Shown one piece after another: positions 55,003 through 63,874 of a stretch of DNA of 64,000 nucleotides; position 1 is the first letter of the stretch; each line of letters opens with the position of its first letter. The notes under the pieces were generated by a model that did not search any database, was not told the DNA's origin, and saw only the letters and a program-made list of their open reading frames with translations. This stretch comes from Flavobacterium agri. Lineage in GTDB: Bacteria; Bacteroidota; Bacteroidia; Flavobacteriales; Flavobacteriaceae. Made by a program: the position numbers and the translations under genes. Location: NCBI RefSeq assembly GCF_013401995.1, contig NZ_JACBJI010000001.1, positions 800,337-864,336 of the forward strand, written 5' to 3'.

Positions 55003-56884
55003 TGCCCAATGGCGGCAATGTTAGCTTGGCAGAGAACTCGCGTCCGTTCCAGGATGTCGCTTCGATTTTGATTGCTTTTGGGTTGAGATTCCCGCTTCCG
55101 CCGTATTCGGTCTTGTCGCTGTTGAAGATTTCGGTCAGTTTTCCTTTTGTCGGAAGCCCGATGCGGTAGTTGTCGCGCAGAACAGGCGTAAAATTGCATA
55201 CGACGACGAGATTTTCTTTCGGGTTGTCGCCTTTCCTGATGAAACTGATCACGGCATTCTGGTTATCGGAATAATTGATCCATTCGAAGCCGTCGTGGCT
55301 GAACTGTTTTTCGAACAAGGCGGGTTGCGATTTGTACAGCGCATTCAAATCGGTAATCAAAGTCTTGACGCCTTTGTGGAAATCGTATTCGAGCAAGTGC
55401 CAGTCGAGGCTTCCGTCGAATTTCCATTCTTCGCTTTGACCGAATTCGGCACCCATGAACAACAATTTCGAACCCGGATGCGTGAACATATAACCGTAAA
55501 GCAGGCGCAAATTGGCGAAACGCTGCCATTCGTCTCCGGGCATTCTTCCTAAAATCGAGTGTTTTCCGTAGACGACTTCATCATGCGACAAAGGCAACAT
55601 GAAATTCTCGGTAAACGCGTACGTCATCGAGAACGTGATGTCGTTTTGGTGATGGCTTCTGTAAATCGGCTCTTTCTTGAAATACTGAAGCGTGTCGTGC
55701 ATCCAACCCATCATCCATTTCATGCCGAAACCGAGTCCGCCCTGGAAAGTCGGGCGCGAGACCATCGGGAACGATGTGCTTTCTTCGGCAATCGTCTGCA
55801 CGCCGTCGAAATTGGAATACACCGCTTCGTTGAAATCCTTGAGGAACGAAATGGTGTCGAGGTTTTCGCGTCCGCCGTGTATGTTCGGCTCCCATTCGCC
55901 GTCTTTTCGCGAATAATCGAGATATAACATCGAGGCGACCGCGTCTACCCGCAATCCGTCTACGTGATAATGCTGCAACCAGAAAATCGCGTTCGAAATC
56001 AGGAACGAGCGCACTTCATTGCGTCCGTAATTGAAAACCAGCGATTTCCAATCGGGATGATAGCCTTTGCGCATATCGGGATGTTCGTACAGATGCGACC
56101 CGTCGAAAAAACCGAGTCCGTGCGCATCGCTCGGGAAATGGGACGGCACCCAATCGAGGATCACGCCAATTCCGGCCTGGTGCAACTTATCGACCAGATA
56201 CATGAAATCCTGCGGTTTGCCGAAGCGTGACGTTGGGGCGAAATACCCGACCAATTGGTAACCCCACGACGGATCGTACGGATATTCCATGACCGGCATG
56301 AATTCGACGTGCGTGAATCCGGTTTCCTTGACGTAAGCGACGAGTTCGTCGGCCAATTCGATATAGGTCAGGAATCGGTTTTCCTCTACGTTGCGGCGCC
56401 AGGAGCCCAAATGCACTTCGTAAACGGAGTATGGTTTGTCGAGTTGATTGGTCACGGGACGCGCTTTCATCCACTTTTCGTCCTTCCATTTGTACTTCAG
56501 ATCCCACACGACCGATGCGGTTTGTGGCGGTTTTTCGCAATACAGCGCGAACGGGTCGGCTTTTTCGGTAATGATGCCGTTGTTGTGCGACTGGATCTTG
56601 TATTTGTACAACGCGCCTTGTTCGACGCCGGGAATGAAGCCTTCCCAAATGCCCGATTCGTCCCATCGCACGTAAAGCGTGTGTTCGCCTTGCATCCAAT
56701 AGTTGAAATCGCCCACGACCGAAACCGAGCGTGCCGACGGTGCCCAAACGGCGAAATATGTGCCTTTGACGCCATCGACTTCGACGAGATGAGCGCCTAA
56801 CTTTTCATGGAGCTGGAAGTGTTTGCCGGCTTTGAAGAGGTTGATGTCGAAATCGGTTAAGAGGGAGTATGGTTGTACTTTCAT
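54980..56884 (-). CDS. glgB: 1,4-alpha-glucan branching enzyme
   Basis: A 634-aa GH13 enzyme making alpha-1,6 branches in glycogen. It has the CBM48 domain (GVKGTYFAVWAPSARSVSVVGDF), the barrel motifs GVILDWVPSHFPSD, GLRVDAVASMLYLDY with the nucleophile Asp, and TIAEESTSFPMVSRP with the Glu. MLPLSHDEVVYGKHSI is the last conserved block. The start at 56884 (MKVQPYSLLTD) is chosen; the ORF could run on for 37 codons into the preceding repeat. Same direction as mak and glgE, but separated from mak by the 421-bp unit at 56898-57318. Confidence 0.95.
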   Translation of the reverse strand: MKVQPYSLLTDFDINLFKAGKHFQLHEKLGAHLVEVDGVKGTYFAVWAPSARSVSVVGDFNYWMQGEHTLYVRWDESGIWEGFIPGVEQGALYKYKIQSHNNGIITEKADPFALYCEKPPQTASVVWDLKYKWKDEKWMKARPVTNQLDKPYSVYEVHLGSWRRNVEENRFLTYIELADELVAYVKETGFTHVEFMPVMEYPYDPSWGYQLVGYFAPTSRFGKPQDFMYLVDKLHQAGIGVILDWVPSHFPSDAHGLGFFDGSHLYEHPDMRKGYHPDWKSLVFNYGRNEVRSFLISNAIFWLQHYHVDGLRVDAVASMLYLDYSRKDGEWEPNIHGGRENLDTISFLKDFNEAVYSNFDGVQTIAEESTSFPMVSRPTFQGGLGFGMKWMMGWMHDTLQYFKKEPIYRSHHQNDITFSMTYAFTENFMLPLSHDEVVYGKHSILGRMPGDEWQRFANLRLLYGYMFTHPGSKLLFMGAEFGQSEEWKFDGSLDWHLLEYDFHKGVKTLITDLNALYKSQPALFEKQFSHDGFEWINYSDNQNAVISFIRKGDNPKENLVVVCNFTPVLRDNYRIGLPTKGKLTEIFNSDKTEYGGSGNLNPKAIKIEATSWNGREFSAKLTLPPLGITVLKIG

Positions 56885-56897
56885 TAGTTTTTGATTT

Positions 56898-57318
56898 GGC
56901 TCCGAGCGCAGTCGAGGAGCTTCAGGATTTATATTTGTGATGCGTGGCGTTTCTGCATTCTGCCAGCGTTTGGATGTGTTCGAAATTTTTCTCAAGAAAA
57001 GCCGCTTTCTTTTGACCGGACCATCCTGAAAGCTTTTTCTTAATAGCTATTGCTTGCTGATAATTTGAAAAGGATTGATACCATTCCAAGGTTACAGGTC
57101 GACGATAATAGGTGTAACTCTTTCGATTGATTCCTTTTTGATGGTAATCCATTTCTTTGGCTAAATCGGTCGTAATTCCTGTATAGAAACGACCATCCTT
57201 ACATCGAAGGATGAAAACATAATGAAACATGGCGTATACAATTTTAAATGGCTTATATGTTTTCGGGATGTTTTCCTTCGGCAGTCGCTCCGCTCGTGTC
57301 TCGACTGCGCTCGGAACC
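56898..57318 (-). mobile_element. 421-bp TIR-bounded unit with a GIY-YIG gene
   Basis: GGCTCCGAGCGCAGTCGAG (56898-56916) is the reverse complement of CTCGACTGCGCTCGGAACC (57300-57318) at 18 of 19 positions. Between them is one gene, the GIY-YIG ORF. The right end also forms a nested hairpin (GCAGTCG at 57281 with CGACTGC at 57302). The left end abuts the GIY-YIG stop and the right end shares its last base with the maltokinase TAG. No obvious target duplication flanks it. A third REP-like copy of the left repeat is at 63928-63950. The ends are seen in the sequence; mobility is inferred. Confidence 0.55.
56922..57230 (-). CDS. GIY-YIG nuclease family protein, possibly inactive
   Basis: A 102-aa single-domain GIY-YIG protein. 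The core is YVFILRCKDGRFYTGIT, with Y4 and Y16. The family usually has an Arg in the LxxRxxxH helix and a Glu in the AIxxEKxLKGW helix as catalytic and metal-binding residues. Here the helices read LAKEMDYH and AIAIKKKLSGW, with E26 and K64 at those places. Both key residues thus look changed, so the protein may be catalytically inactive or mis-aligned. It ends CRNATHHKYKS, which is followed directly by the repeat of the unit it lies in. Confidence 0.75.
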   Translation of the reverse strand: MFHYVFILRCKDGRFYTGITTDLAKEMDYHQKGINRKSYTYYRRPVTLEWYQSFSNYQQAIAIKKKLSGWSGQKKAAFLEKNFEHIQTLAECRNATHHKYKS

Positions 57319-58940
57319 TAATACCCCATAATACTCTGAATTCCCCTCAACGGAATCACCGCCCACCGTGGACGCGAATTTAACTCATAACCCAATTCAT
57401 ACACGGCTTTTTCGAGCAAACAATACCGCAACAGGAATTCTATTTCATGGCTGTAGCCTATATTGAGGTTTTCCGATTGCACCTTTTCGATATAGGTCTC
57501 CAAAAACGTCCCGACGATATAATTGAACAGCAATTCCGCAGCTTTGAACAATTCGTCCTGATCGTACGGATATTTGTCCTTATTGTTGAAAATCGTCGCA
57601 TAAATCGCATAATGGAACGAGCGGAACATACCGGCCACGTCCTTCAACGGCGGTTGTTTCACCTTTCTGTCGCGGATCGTACTTTCGGGTTCTCCTTCGA
57701 AATCGAGCAGATAGAAATCATCACCGCTTACCAAAACCTGTCCCAAATGATAATCGCCATGGATCCGGATGCGTTCGCTTTTCATCTTCGTCCAATCGAA
57801 ATCGATAAAATGTTTACGCACGGCCTTCTTGTTTTCGAGGAATTGATGTGCCAGATCGAGCGCCAATCCGTCGAGCTTGTGCAAGCTGTTTTCGATAATG
57901 TTGAGCCTGTTCTGGAATTGGTACAACAGGCGGTTTTTGAGCCATACGGTGTAATCGCCATTATACGTCGTCGGCGTGAAAGCCGTGTCGTGGATGTCGC
58001 TTCCGAGCGCGATATGCATTTCGGCCGTACGCCTGGCCAAAGTCTGTATCCGAAGAAACAAACTCAAGCCGGCCCAATCGATAATTTCAGGCGGTATTTC
58101 CTTTATTTTCAATCGGGTAAACAGTTCTACCTGAGGTAATTTTTCAATCTTTATTTTTTTGCTTTGCAGGTTGCAGAAAACCCCGTCAATTTCCTCGAGC
58201 ATGAATTTCCACGCGTCTCCTTGGTTAGGGACGAGTTCCTGCATCAAACCTAACGTAATGTTTCCTTCGGCGAGATTCGAACTCATGCTTCCCATATAAG
58301 CGGGCGTATTTCGGAAGTCCATGCGCTCAGTCAGGAAACGGTTGATTTCGTAATCGGGATTCGTGCTCACATAAATCCGTCTGAAAATCTTCAAGACAAA
58401 ATTGTCGTTGTAAATGATCGAAGTGTTGCTTTGCTCGACACCCATAAACCGCGACGATTTGTATTCGGTCTCAAGAAGCCCTTTGCCTTTGTGGAAAACC
58501 ACTTTCAACGTGCCCTGGCTTTCCTTGGCATTTATGATGCTGTCGAACAGCAACTTCCGGAAATCTTCCTGATGCAATGCGTCCACGAGATAGCCTTCCT
58601 GCTTTTTCATCTTCACCGGAGCGATAATCGTATTCGTGTCGAGTTCTTCCTCGGCCATGAACGAAAGCGGCATAAAGTAATGCTGATAGAACGCTTCCTT
58701 GAAATTCACCTCAAGCAAAACCCCGTAATACGTATTGTTTTTGGACGAAATCCTGAAGTAATCGATAACCTCTATATACTTGAGCGTACTCGCCTTCCCT
58801 CCGTACCAACGCTTGTTGATGATGTAGTTCTCGAGGATGTCGCTCGAGAAGACCTTGACGAAATCCTCGTTCTCGAAGGCTTCTTTCCAGTCGACGTTGA
58901 ATTCGAAAGGCGTCGTGAAGGTTTCCTGGTTCTCGTTCAT
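57318..58940 (-). CDS. mak: Maltokinase (phosphotransferase of the trehalose/GlgE pathway)
   Basis: A 540-aa aminoglycoside-phosphotransferase-fold kinase, probably phosphorylating maltose with ATP to give maltose-1-phosphate for GlgE. The maltokinase N-terminal cap (ENYIINKRWYGGKASTLKYI) and the kinase motifs HGDYHLGQVL and LLDFEGEPES are clear. It overlaps the glgE stop (TGATG), so the two are translationally coupled. A GTG at 58943 could also serve as start. It is a stand-alone kinase, unlike TreS-Mak fusions. No trehalose synthase is in the window. Confidence 0.85.
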   Translation of the reverse strand: MNENQETFTTPFEFNVDWKEAFENEDFVKVFSSDILENYIINKRWYGGKASTLKYIEVIDYFRISSKNNTYYGVLLEVNFKEAFYQHYFMPLSFMAEEELDTNTIIAPVKMKKQEGYLVDALHQEDFRKLLFDSIINAKESQGTLKVVFHKGKGLLETEYKSSRFMGVEQSNTSIIYNDNFVLKIFRRIYVSTNPDYEINRFLTERMDFRNTPAYMGSMSSNLAEGNITLGLMQELVPNQGDAWKFMLEEIDGVFCNLQSKKIKIEKLPQVELFTRLKIKEIPPEIIDWAGLSLFLRIQTLARRTAEMHIALGSDIHDTAFTPTTYNGDYTVWLKNRLLYQFQNRLNIIENSLHKLDGLALDLAHQFLENKKAVRKHFIDFDWTKMKSERIRIHGDYHLGQVLVSGDDFYLLDFEGEPESTIRDRKVKQPPLKDVAGMFRSFHYAIYATIFNNKDKYPYDQDELFKAAELLFNYIVGTFLETYIEKVQSENLNIGYSHEIEFLLRYCLLEKAVYELGYELNSRPRWAVIPLRGIQSIMGY

Positions 58941-60868
58941 CACTTTGAAATTTTAAACAGATGGAAAGGCAAAGACGGATCGAGTTCCACAAAATTCCAC
59001 TCCTGATCCCAGAAATAACTGTTGCCCGTAATCAAATCGTTCACGTTGACACCTTGCCCAGCAAAGCGTTGCGGTAATTTTACCCACGTATTTTGGCGAT
59101 TGTGGCTGTCGAGATTCACGACCATCAAGGTCTTGTCCGAATAATCGTCATTCCATTTGTAGTACGCGATAATCTGGTCGGTTTGGGTGTCGCAGAATTC
59201 GATATTGTTCGTTTGCTGAAGTGAAGCGTGCTCCTTTCGGATAAAATTGATTTTGGCAATCAACGCAATCAGCTTGTTTTGGATGTTCCAATCCCATTTC
59301 ACGACCTGATACTTCTCGGAATCCTTGTACTCTTCTTTATTTGTGAGCGGTTCTGAAACCATGTATTCGTAAACCGGACCATAAATACCGACACTCGAAC
59401 TCAAAGTCGCCGCGAGGAAATAACGGATCAGATGAATCGCTTCATTGCCGTGTTGCAGCGGAAACGGATTGATGTCGGGTGTATTCGGCCAAAAATTCGG
59501 ACGGTAGAATTCCTTTTGTTCGGTTTTCGTCAATTCGGTGACATATTCGATGAGTTCGGCCTTGGAATTGCGCCAGGTGAAATAGGTATACGATTGGGTA
59601 AACCCTTGTTTGGCAAGCTCGTGCATGATTTTCGGACGCGTGAAAGCTTCTGCCAAAAACAAGACATCGGGATGTTTTTTCTTGACTTCCGAAATCAACC
59701 AACCCCAAAAATAAAACGGTTTCGTATGCGGATTGTCGACGCGGAAAACCTTGATATCACATTCTTCGACCCAAAACAACGCCACGTCGAGCAGCTCTTT
59801 CCACAGGTTTTTCCAATCTTCGGACTCAAAATAGATCGGCTGGATATCCTGGTATTTCTTGGGCGGATTTTCGGCATATTGCACCGTTCCGTCGGGACGC
59901 CATTTGAACCATTTCGGATGCTCTTTTACATAAGGATGATCTGGCGCGGCTTGTAAAGCATAATCCATCGCGACTTCGATGCCGAGGTTTTTTGCGGCTT
60001 TTACCAAAGATTTGAAGTCTTCGACCGTTCCCAAATCGGGATGCGTGGCTTTATGTCCGCCAAAGCGCGAACCGATTCCCCAAGGCGAACCGACGTCGCC
60101 GGTTTCGGCATTCGTCGCATTGTTCTTGCCTTTGCGGTTGACTTCCCCTATCGGATGGATCGGCGGGAAATACAACGTATCGAAACCCATTTGGGCCACA
60201 CGGGGCAACAATTTCTCGCAATCCTTGAACGTTCCGTGTTTTCCATCTTCAGAAGAAGCCGAACGCGGAAAGAACTCATACCAAGTGCTGAATAATGCTT
60301 TAGGTCGATCTACATACACTTTGAGTTCAGCAGACTGGTTCTCGAGTTGACGAATCGGATATTTGGTAAAAATCTCGTGAAGCTCTTGAGAAACAGCTTC
60401 CTTTACCGCGTCATCATAACGATTTTCGTCGGTAAACCATTGCGCGATTTTCTTTAGATATTCCTTTTCGGACTTATCGGCAATGGTCAAAACTTCGTTC
60501 ACGTATTCCACTCCTTCGAGCAATTCCGACTTTACGTGTTGGTTGTCCTGGATCTTTCGTTCGATTCCGTGCTGCCAGTTGAGCGCGTAGTCTACCCAAC
60601 CTTCGACCAAATAACTGTAATGGCCTTGCTTTTCCACTTTGAATTCGGCCTGCCATTCATCGTTGGCCGTCGGCACCATTCGCACTTCGTTCCATTTTCG
60701 GTCTTTTTCGTGCTTGTATTTTACGCAACATGCGATAACGTCGTGCCCATCCGAAAAAACATCGGCGGTTACATGGACAATCTGACCCGAAACGCGTTTT
60801 ATAAAGAAAGCCCCGGAATCGAGTTGAGGCTTGACATTCTCAATAATGATGCGGGTTTGCTTCTGCAT
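58940..60868 (-). CDS. glgE: Alpha-1,4-glucan:maltose-1-phosphate maltosyltransferase
   Basis: A 642-aa GH13_3 enzyme extending alpha-1,4-glucan with maltose-1-phosphate. Seen: an N-terminal beta-sandwich (GHDVIACCVKYKHE), GFDTLYFPPIHPIGEVNRKGKNN, VFRVDNPHTKP with the nucleophile Asp (typical of GlgE) and FLAEAFTRPKIMH with the catalytic Glu. At 642 aa it is close to the Mycobacterium and Streptomyces enzymes. First gene of a glgE-mak-(GIY-YIG unit)-glgB series, matching the GlgE route to glycogen-like glucan. Confidence 0.94.
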   Translation of the reverse strand: MQKQTRIIIENVKPQLDSGAFFIKRVSGQIVHVTADVFSDGHDVIACCVKYKHEKDRKWNEVRMVPTANDEWQAEFKVEKQGHYSYLVEGWVDYALNWQHGIERKIQDNQHVKSELLEGVEYVNEVLTIADKSEKEYLKKIAQWFTDENRYDDAVKEAVSQELHEIFTKYPIRQLENQSAELKVYVDRPKALFSTWYEFFPRSASSEDGKHGTFKDCEKLLPRVAQMGFDTLYFPPIHPIGEVNRKGKNNATNAETGDVGSPWGIGSRFGGHKATHPDLGTVEDFKSLVKAAKNLGIEVAMDYALQAAPDHPYVKEHPKWFKWRPDGTVQYAENPPKKYQDIQPIYFESEDWKNLWKELLDVALFWVEECDIKVFRVDNPHTKPFYFWGWLISEVKKKHPDVLFLAEAFTRPKIMHELAKQGFTQSYTYFTWRNSKAELIEYVTELTKTEQKEFYRPNFWPNTPDINPFPLQHGNEAIHLIRYFLAATLSSSVGIYGPVYEYMVSEPLTNKEEYKDSEKYQVVKWDWNIQNKLIALIAKINFIRKEHASLQQTNNIEFCDTQTDQIIAYYKWNDDYSDKTLMVVNLDSHNRQNTWVKLPQRFAGQGVNVNDLITGNSYFWDQEWNFVELDPSLPFHLFKISK

Positions 60869-60941
60869 TTTAAGTATAATTTATGTTTTTAAATTTATGA
60901 AAAATAGGCGCATGTGATAACTTGCATTAAAATTTAGTGAT

Positions 60942-61817
60942 ATGTCAAAAAAGGCCAAAAAGCGCTCTAACTCATTGAAGATTCCTACGATTATCATTTA
61001 TACCGCTAAATTTTTGCAATCGATTTCGCCTAAATTACTGACGAAGTTCGCGGCGCGCCTTTTCACGACCCCGATGCGTCACAAAATGCCCAAGCGCGAA
61101 TTCGAGATGGAACGCAAAAGCAAACAAGCCAAGCTTTTCGTGCCTTCTATCGGAAAGGAAATCGTGACGTATGAATTTGGCGACGCTGCCAAAAAAGTTC
61201 TTTTGGTTCATGGCTGGTCCGGACGTGGAACGCAGCTCGTCAAGATAGCCGAAAGGTTGACCGAAGAAGGTTATTCGACGGTAAGTTTCGATGCTCCGGC
61301 CCACGGAAAATCGGACGGAAAGACGACATTGATGCCCGAATTCATCGCTTCGATCCTTGAAATCGAGAAACATTTCGGCCCGTTCGAAGGAGCGGTCGGT
61401 CATTCGCTTGGTGGCATGTCTTTGCTCAATGCGGTGAAAAGAGGACTCAAGATTGATCGATTGGTCATCATCGGTAGCGGCGACAAAATAAGTGACATTC
61501 TGACCGAATTTGTAGACAGAATGCGACTTAAGCACAAATTGGTCGATGATTTGCGCACTCATTTCGAAGCCAATTTCAACAAGGAAACCATGGAAAGCTT
61601 TTCCGCGTATATAGCCGCAAAAGAAGTTGAAATCCCGGTTTTGGTCATCCACGACAATGACGATGCCGAAGTGCCTGTCAAATGCGCGATCCATATCCAA
61701 AAGCATCTCAAAAACGGGGAATTGCTTTTGACGAAAGGCCTCGGCCACCGAAAAATACTCGGCGATCCCGAAGTCATTGAACGAACCATCGACTTTATCG
61801 AAAAACAAGCAATATGA
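60942..61817 (+). CDS. Alpha/beta-hydrolase
   Basis: A 291-aa alpha/beta-hydrolase. The oxyanion region [20 protein letters not shown] and the nucleophile elbow [14 protein letters not shown] are followed by [11 protein letters not shown] with an Asp and [12 protein letters not shown] with the catalytic His. The N-terminal 45 residues are basic ([11 protein letters not shown]) with a hydrophobic stretch and may be an amphipathic or membrane anchor. Substrate unknown. Four-base ATGA overlap with msrB1. Confidence 0.82.
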   Translation: MSKKAKKRSNSLKIPTIIIYTAKFLQSISPKLLTKFAARLFTTPMRHKMPKREFEMERKSKQAKLFVPSIGKEIVTYEFGDAAKKVLLVHGWSGRGTQLVKIAERLTEEGYSTVSFDAPAHGKSDGKTTLMPEFIASILEIEKHFGPFEGAVGHSLGGMSLLNAVKRGLKIDRLVIIGSGDKISDILTEFVDRMRLKHKLVDDLRTHFEANFNKETMESFSAYIAAKEVEIPVLVIHDNDDAEVPVKCAIHIQKHLKNGELLLTKGLGHRKILGDPEVIERTIDFIEKQAI

Positions 61818-62308
61818 AACAGATAGTATGTGTATTGGCGATCCTGACGTTGTTTTCGTGTCAGTCCCAGCAAAAAGACAAATCCGACAAAAAAAACACA
61901 GCTTCTCATCCGCCACAAATCGTGAAGACCGATGCCGAATGGAAGAAAGAGCTTACACCCGAGCAGTATCAGGTACTCCGACAAAAAGGCACCGAAATGC
62001 CGCATACAGGCGAATACGTAAACACTTTCGACAAAGGTTATTACGTATGTGCGGCCTGTGGAAACAAGCTGTTCGATTCGAATTCAAAATTCAAGTCGGA
62101 CTGCGGATGGCCTTCGTTCGATACCGCAATCAAGGGTTCTGTCGAATATCATACCGATAATTCACTCGGAATGTCGCGCACCGAAGTCACTTGTGCCAAA
62201 TGCGGCGGACATCTCGGACACGTTTTCGACGACGGTCCGACCGAAACGACCGGGCAGCGATATTGCACGAATTCGGTAAGCATCAAATTCATTCCTGAAA
62301 AAAAATAA
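61814..62308 (+). CDS. msrB: Peptide-methionine (R)-S-oxide reductase, lipoprotein form
   Basis: A 164-aa MsrB with a lipoprotein signal ([10 protein letters not shown], Cys at residue 17). Zinc-binding CxxC pairs are CAACGNKLF and [12 protein letters not shown], and the catalytic Cys is in QRYCTNS. It repairs methionine-R-sulfoxide in exported proteins. The next gene is a cytoplasmic paralogue without the signal. It overlaps the hydrolase gene by four bases. Confidence 0.93.
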   Translation: MKQIVCVLAILTLFSCQSQQKDKSDKKNTASHPPQIVKTDAEWKKELTPEQYQVLRQKGTEMPHTGEYVNTFDKGYYVCAACGNKLFDSNSKFKSDCGWPSFDTAIKGSVEYHTDNSLGMSRTEVTCAKCGGHLGHVFDDGPTETTGQRYCTNSVSIKFIPEKK

Positions 62309-62330
62309 TACCGAAAAACAACACAACACC

Positions 62331-62720
62331 ATGAAGTACAATGTAGAAAAAACCGAAGAGCAATGGCGCGAAGAGCTGGGCTTGGACCGTTATCGCATTT
62401 TGCGCCAGAAAGGAACCGAATTTCCGCATTCCGGCAAATATAACCTTACCTTCGATAAAGGCACTTACGTTTGCGGCGCATGCGGTGAGCCTTTGTTCGA
62501 AAGCGATTCTAAATTCAATTCGCATTGCGGATGGCCGTCTTTCGATGAAGCCATTCCGGGCAAGATCGAATATGTGAAAGACACGACGCACGGCATGGAG
62601 AGAACCGAGATCCTGTGTGCCAATTGCGGTAGCCACCTCGGACATGTTTTTGACGACGGACCAACCGAAACCGGCCAACGATATTGCGTAAATTCATTAT
62701 CGGTCGATTTCAAGCAATAA
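62331..62720 (+). CDS. msrB: Peptide-methionine (R)-S-oxide reductase, cytoplasmic form
   Basis: A 129-aa MsrB with the same set of motifs: CGACGEPLF, CANCGSHLGHVF and QRYCVNS with the catalytic Cys. It lacks a signal sequence, so it serves the cytoplasm. Twenty-two bases after the lipoprotein copy, the two form a tandem pair with complementary location. MsrA, which reduces the S form, is not in the window. Confidence 0.94.
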   Translation: MKYNVEKTEEQWREELGLDRYRILRQKGTEFPHSGKYNLTFDKGTYVCGACGEPLFESDSKFNSHCGWPSFDEAIPGKIEYVKDTTHGMERTEILCANCGSHLGHVFDDGPTETGQRYCVNSLSVDFKQ

Positions 62721-62721
62721 A

Positions 62722-62747
62722 AAAGCGGAGTGTAAATGCTCCGCTTT
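62722..62747. terminator. Bidirectional terminator (msrB / T9SS type A protein)
   Basis: AAAGCGGAG (62722-62730) pairs perfectly with CTCCGCTTT (62739-62747), with T-rich sequence on either side. Confidence 0.85.
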
Positions 62748-62754
62748 CTTTTTA

Positions 62755-63801
62755 TCATCGTTTGACGATTCTTTTTATTTCTGTGACGTCGTTTTCAAAT
62801 GCGATTTTTAGGAAGTATACGCCTCTGGATAAATCGGCGAGCGAAATATCGTCTCTTTTTGCCGTTTTGATTTCCTGTCCGAGCGCGTTCAATACGGTTA
62901 TGCTTCGGATTTCGATATCGGAATTCACATAAACCACATCGCTCGACGGGTTCGGATACACCGATACGTTATTTTTCATATTCGCCGATAGGCCAAGATT
63001 CGGCTCTCCGAATACATTGATCGCAAATACGACAAGCGACTGGTAACTTCCGCCCGGCGAGTAACTGAAACTCACTCCGGTAATCGTCTTGGTTTGGTTA
63101 GCCGCCAAGATGTCGATTTTCTTTTCGAACAATTTACAGGCACCCGACTCTGAAAACTCGTTAAGTTGGGCCCATTGTGTACTGCCAGATCCGACGCGGC
63201 TCAATCCGCCCAAAGCGATTCCCGTGCTTCCTCCTACCCAATCGTATGCGATTTGATTTGAGGCAGCTTGGGTCGTCCCATCTGAAAAGTGGATCGTGAC
63301 ACCTACACTATTTGCCTGTGCTTCGGTCGCAACCCATAAGATATAAATAGAAGTTGCGGTGTAAGCTGTCGAGAAATTGAGCGTTCCCGTACCGGAAGTA
63401 AGTGGTCGGATCAGCAATGCATTCGATGTACTGTAATCGGCCAATTGATACGTGACGCCTGGGGTTACGGCACTCAAAACCTGACCATTGGCTGGGAGAC
63501 CGCCTCCATAAACTGCGGCAGATGCACTGTTATACGGAGTTGTCGGGACGAAATCGGCAGAAAAATATTCGTTCGAAAAATCGATCGTGGTCGAGGTCGT
63601 CGTGTTCGCCTGACCGCTACCGTTGGCGATCACGTCGTGGTTAAATCCTGTCAAAGGCACTGAATAGAAGGCATTGTTAACGGTTTGGGGCAATTGCTGC
63701 AGTTGTACCTGCATAGAAGAATTCGCAAATGTTTGACCCGAATCAAACATCAAGCAAGCAACCGAAACCGAAAGCAATAGAGAATTGTAGAGGTTCTTCA
63801 T
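62755..63801 (-). CDS. T9SS type A sorting domain-containing protein
   Basis: A 348-aa secreted protein. A signal peptide (LLLSVSVACLMFDSGQTFA) is followed by about 240 residues of beta-strand-rich sequence of unknown role, and the C-terminal 70 residues form a type A T9SS sorting domain (VSVYPNPSSDVVYVNSDIEI, VLNALGQEIKT, LSRGVYFLKIAFEN, IKRIVKR). The domain directs export by the T9SS, and the mature protein is probably on or beyond the cell surface. Function of the passenger part is unknown. Confidence 0.85.
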   Translation of the reverse strand: MKNLYNSLLLSVSVACLMFDSGQTFANSSMQVQLQQLPQTVNNAFYSVPLTGFNHDVIANGSGQANTTTSTTIDFSNEYFSADFVPTTPYNSASAAVYGGGLPANGQVLSAVTPGVTYQLADYSTSNALLIRPLTSGTGTLNFSTAYTATSIYILWVATEAQANSVGVTIHFSDGTTQAASNQIAYDWVGGSTGIALGGLSRVGSGSTQWAQLNEFSESGACKLFEKKIDILAANQTKTITGVSFSYSPGGSYQSLVVFAINVFGEPNLGLSANMKNNVSVYPNPSSDVVYVNSDIEIRSITVLNALGQEIKTAKRDDISLADLSRGVYFLKIAFENDVTEIKRIVKR

Positions 63802-63874
63802 AAATAGTTGTGTTATAGTTAATATTGATTCTCATAAAAATAACAAAACTCTTACAATATTGAGATATTTTTTT

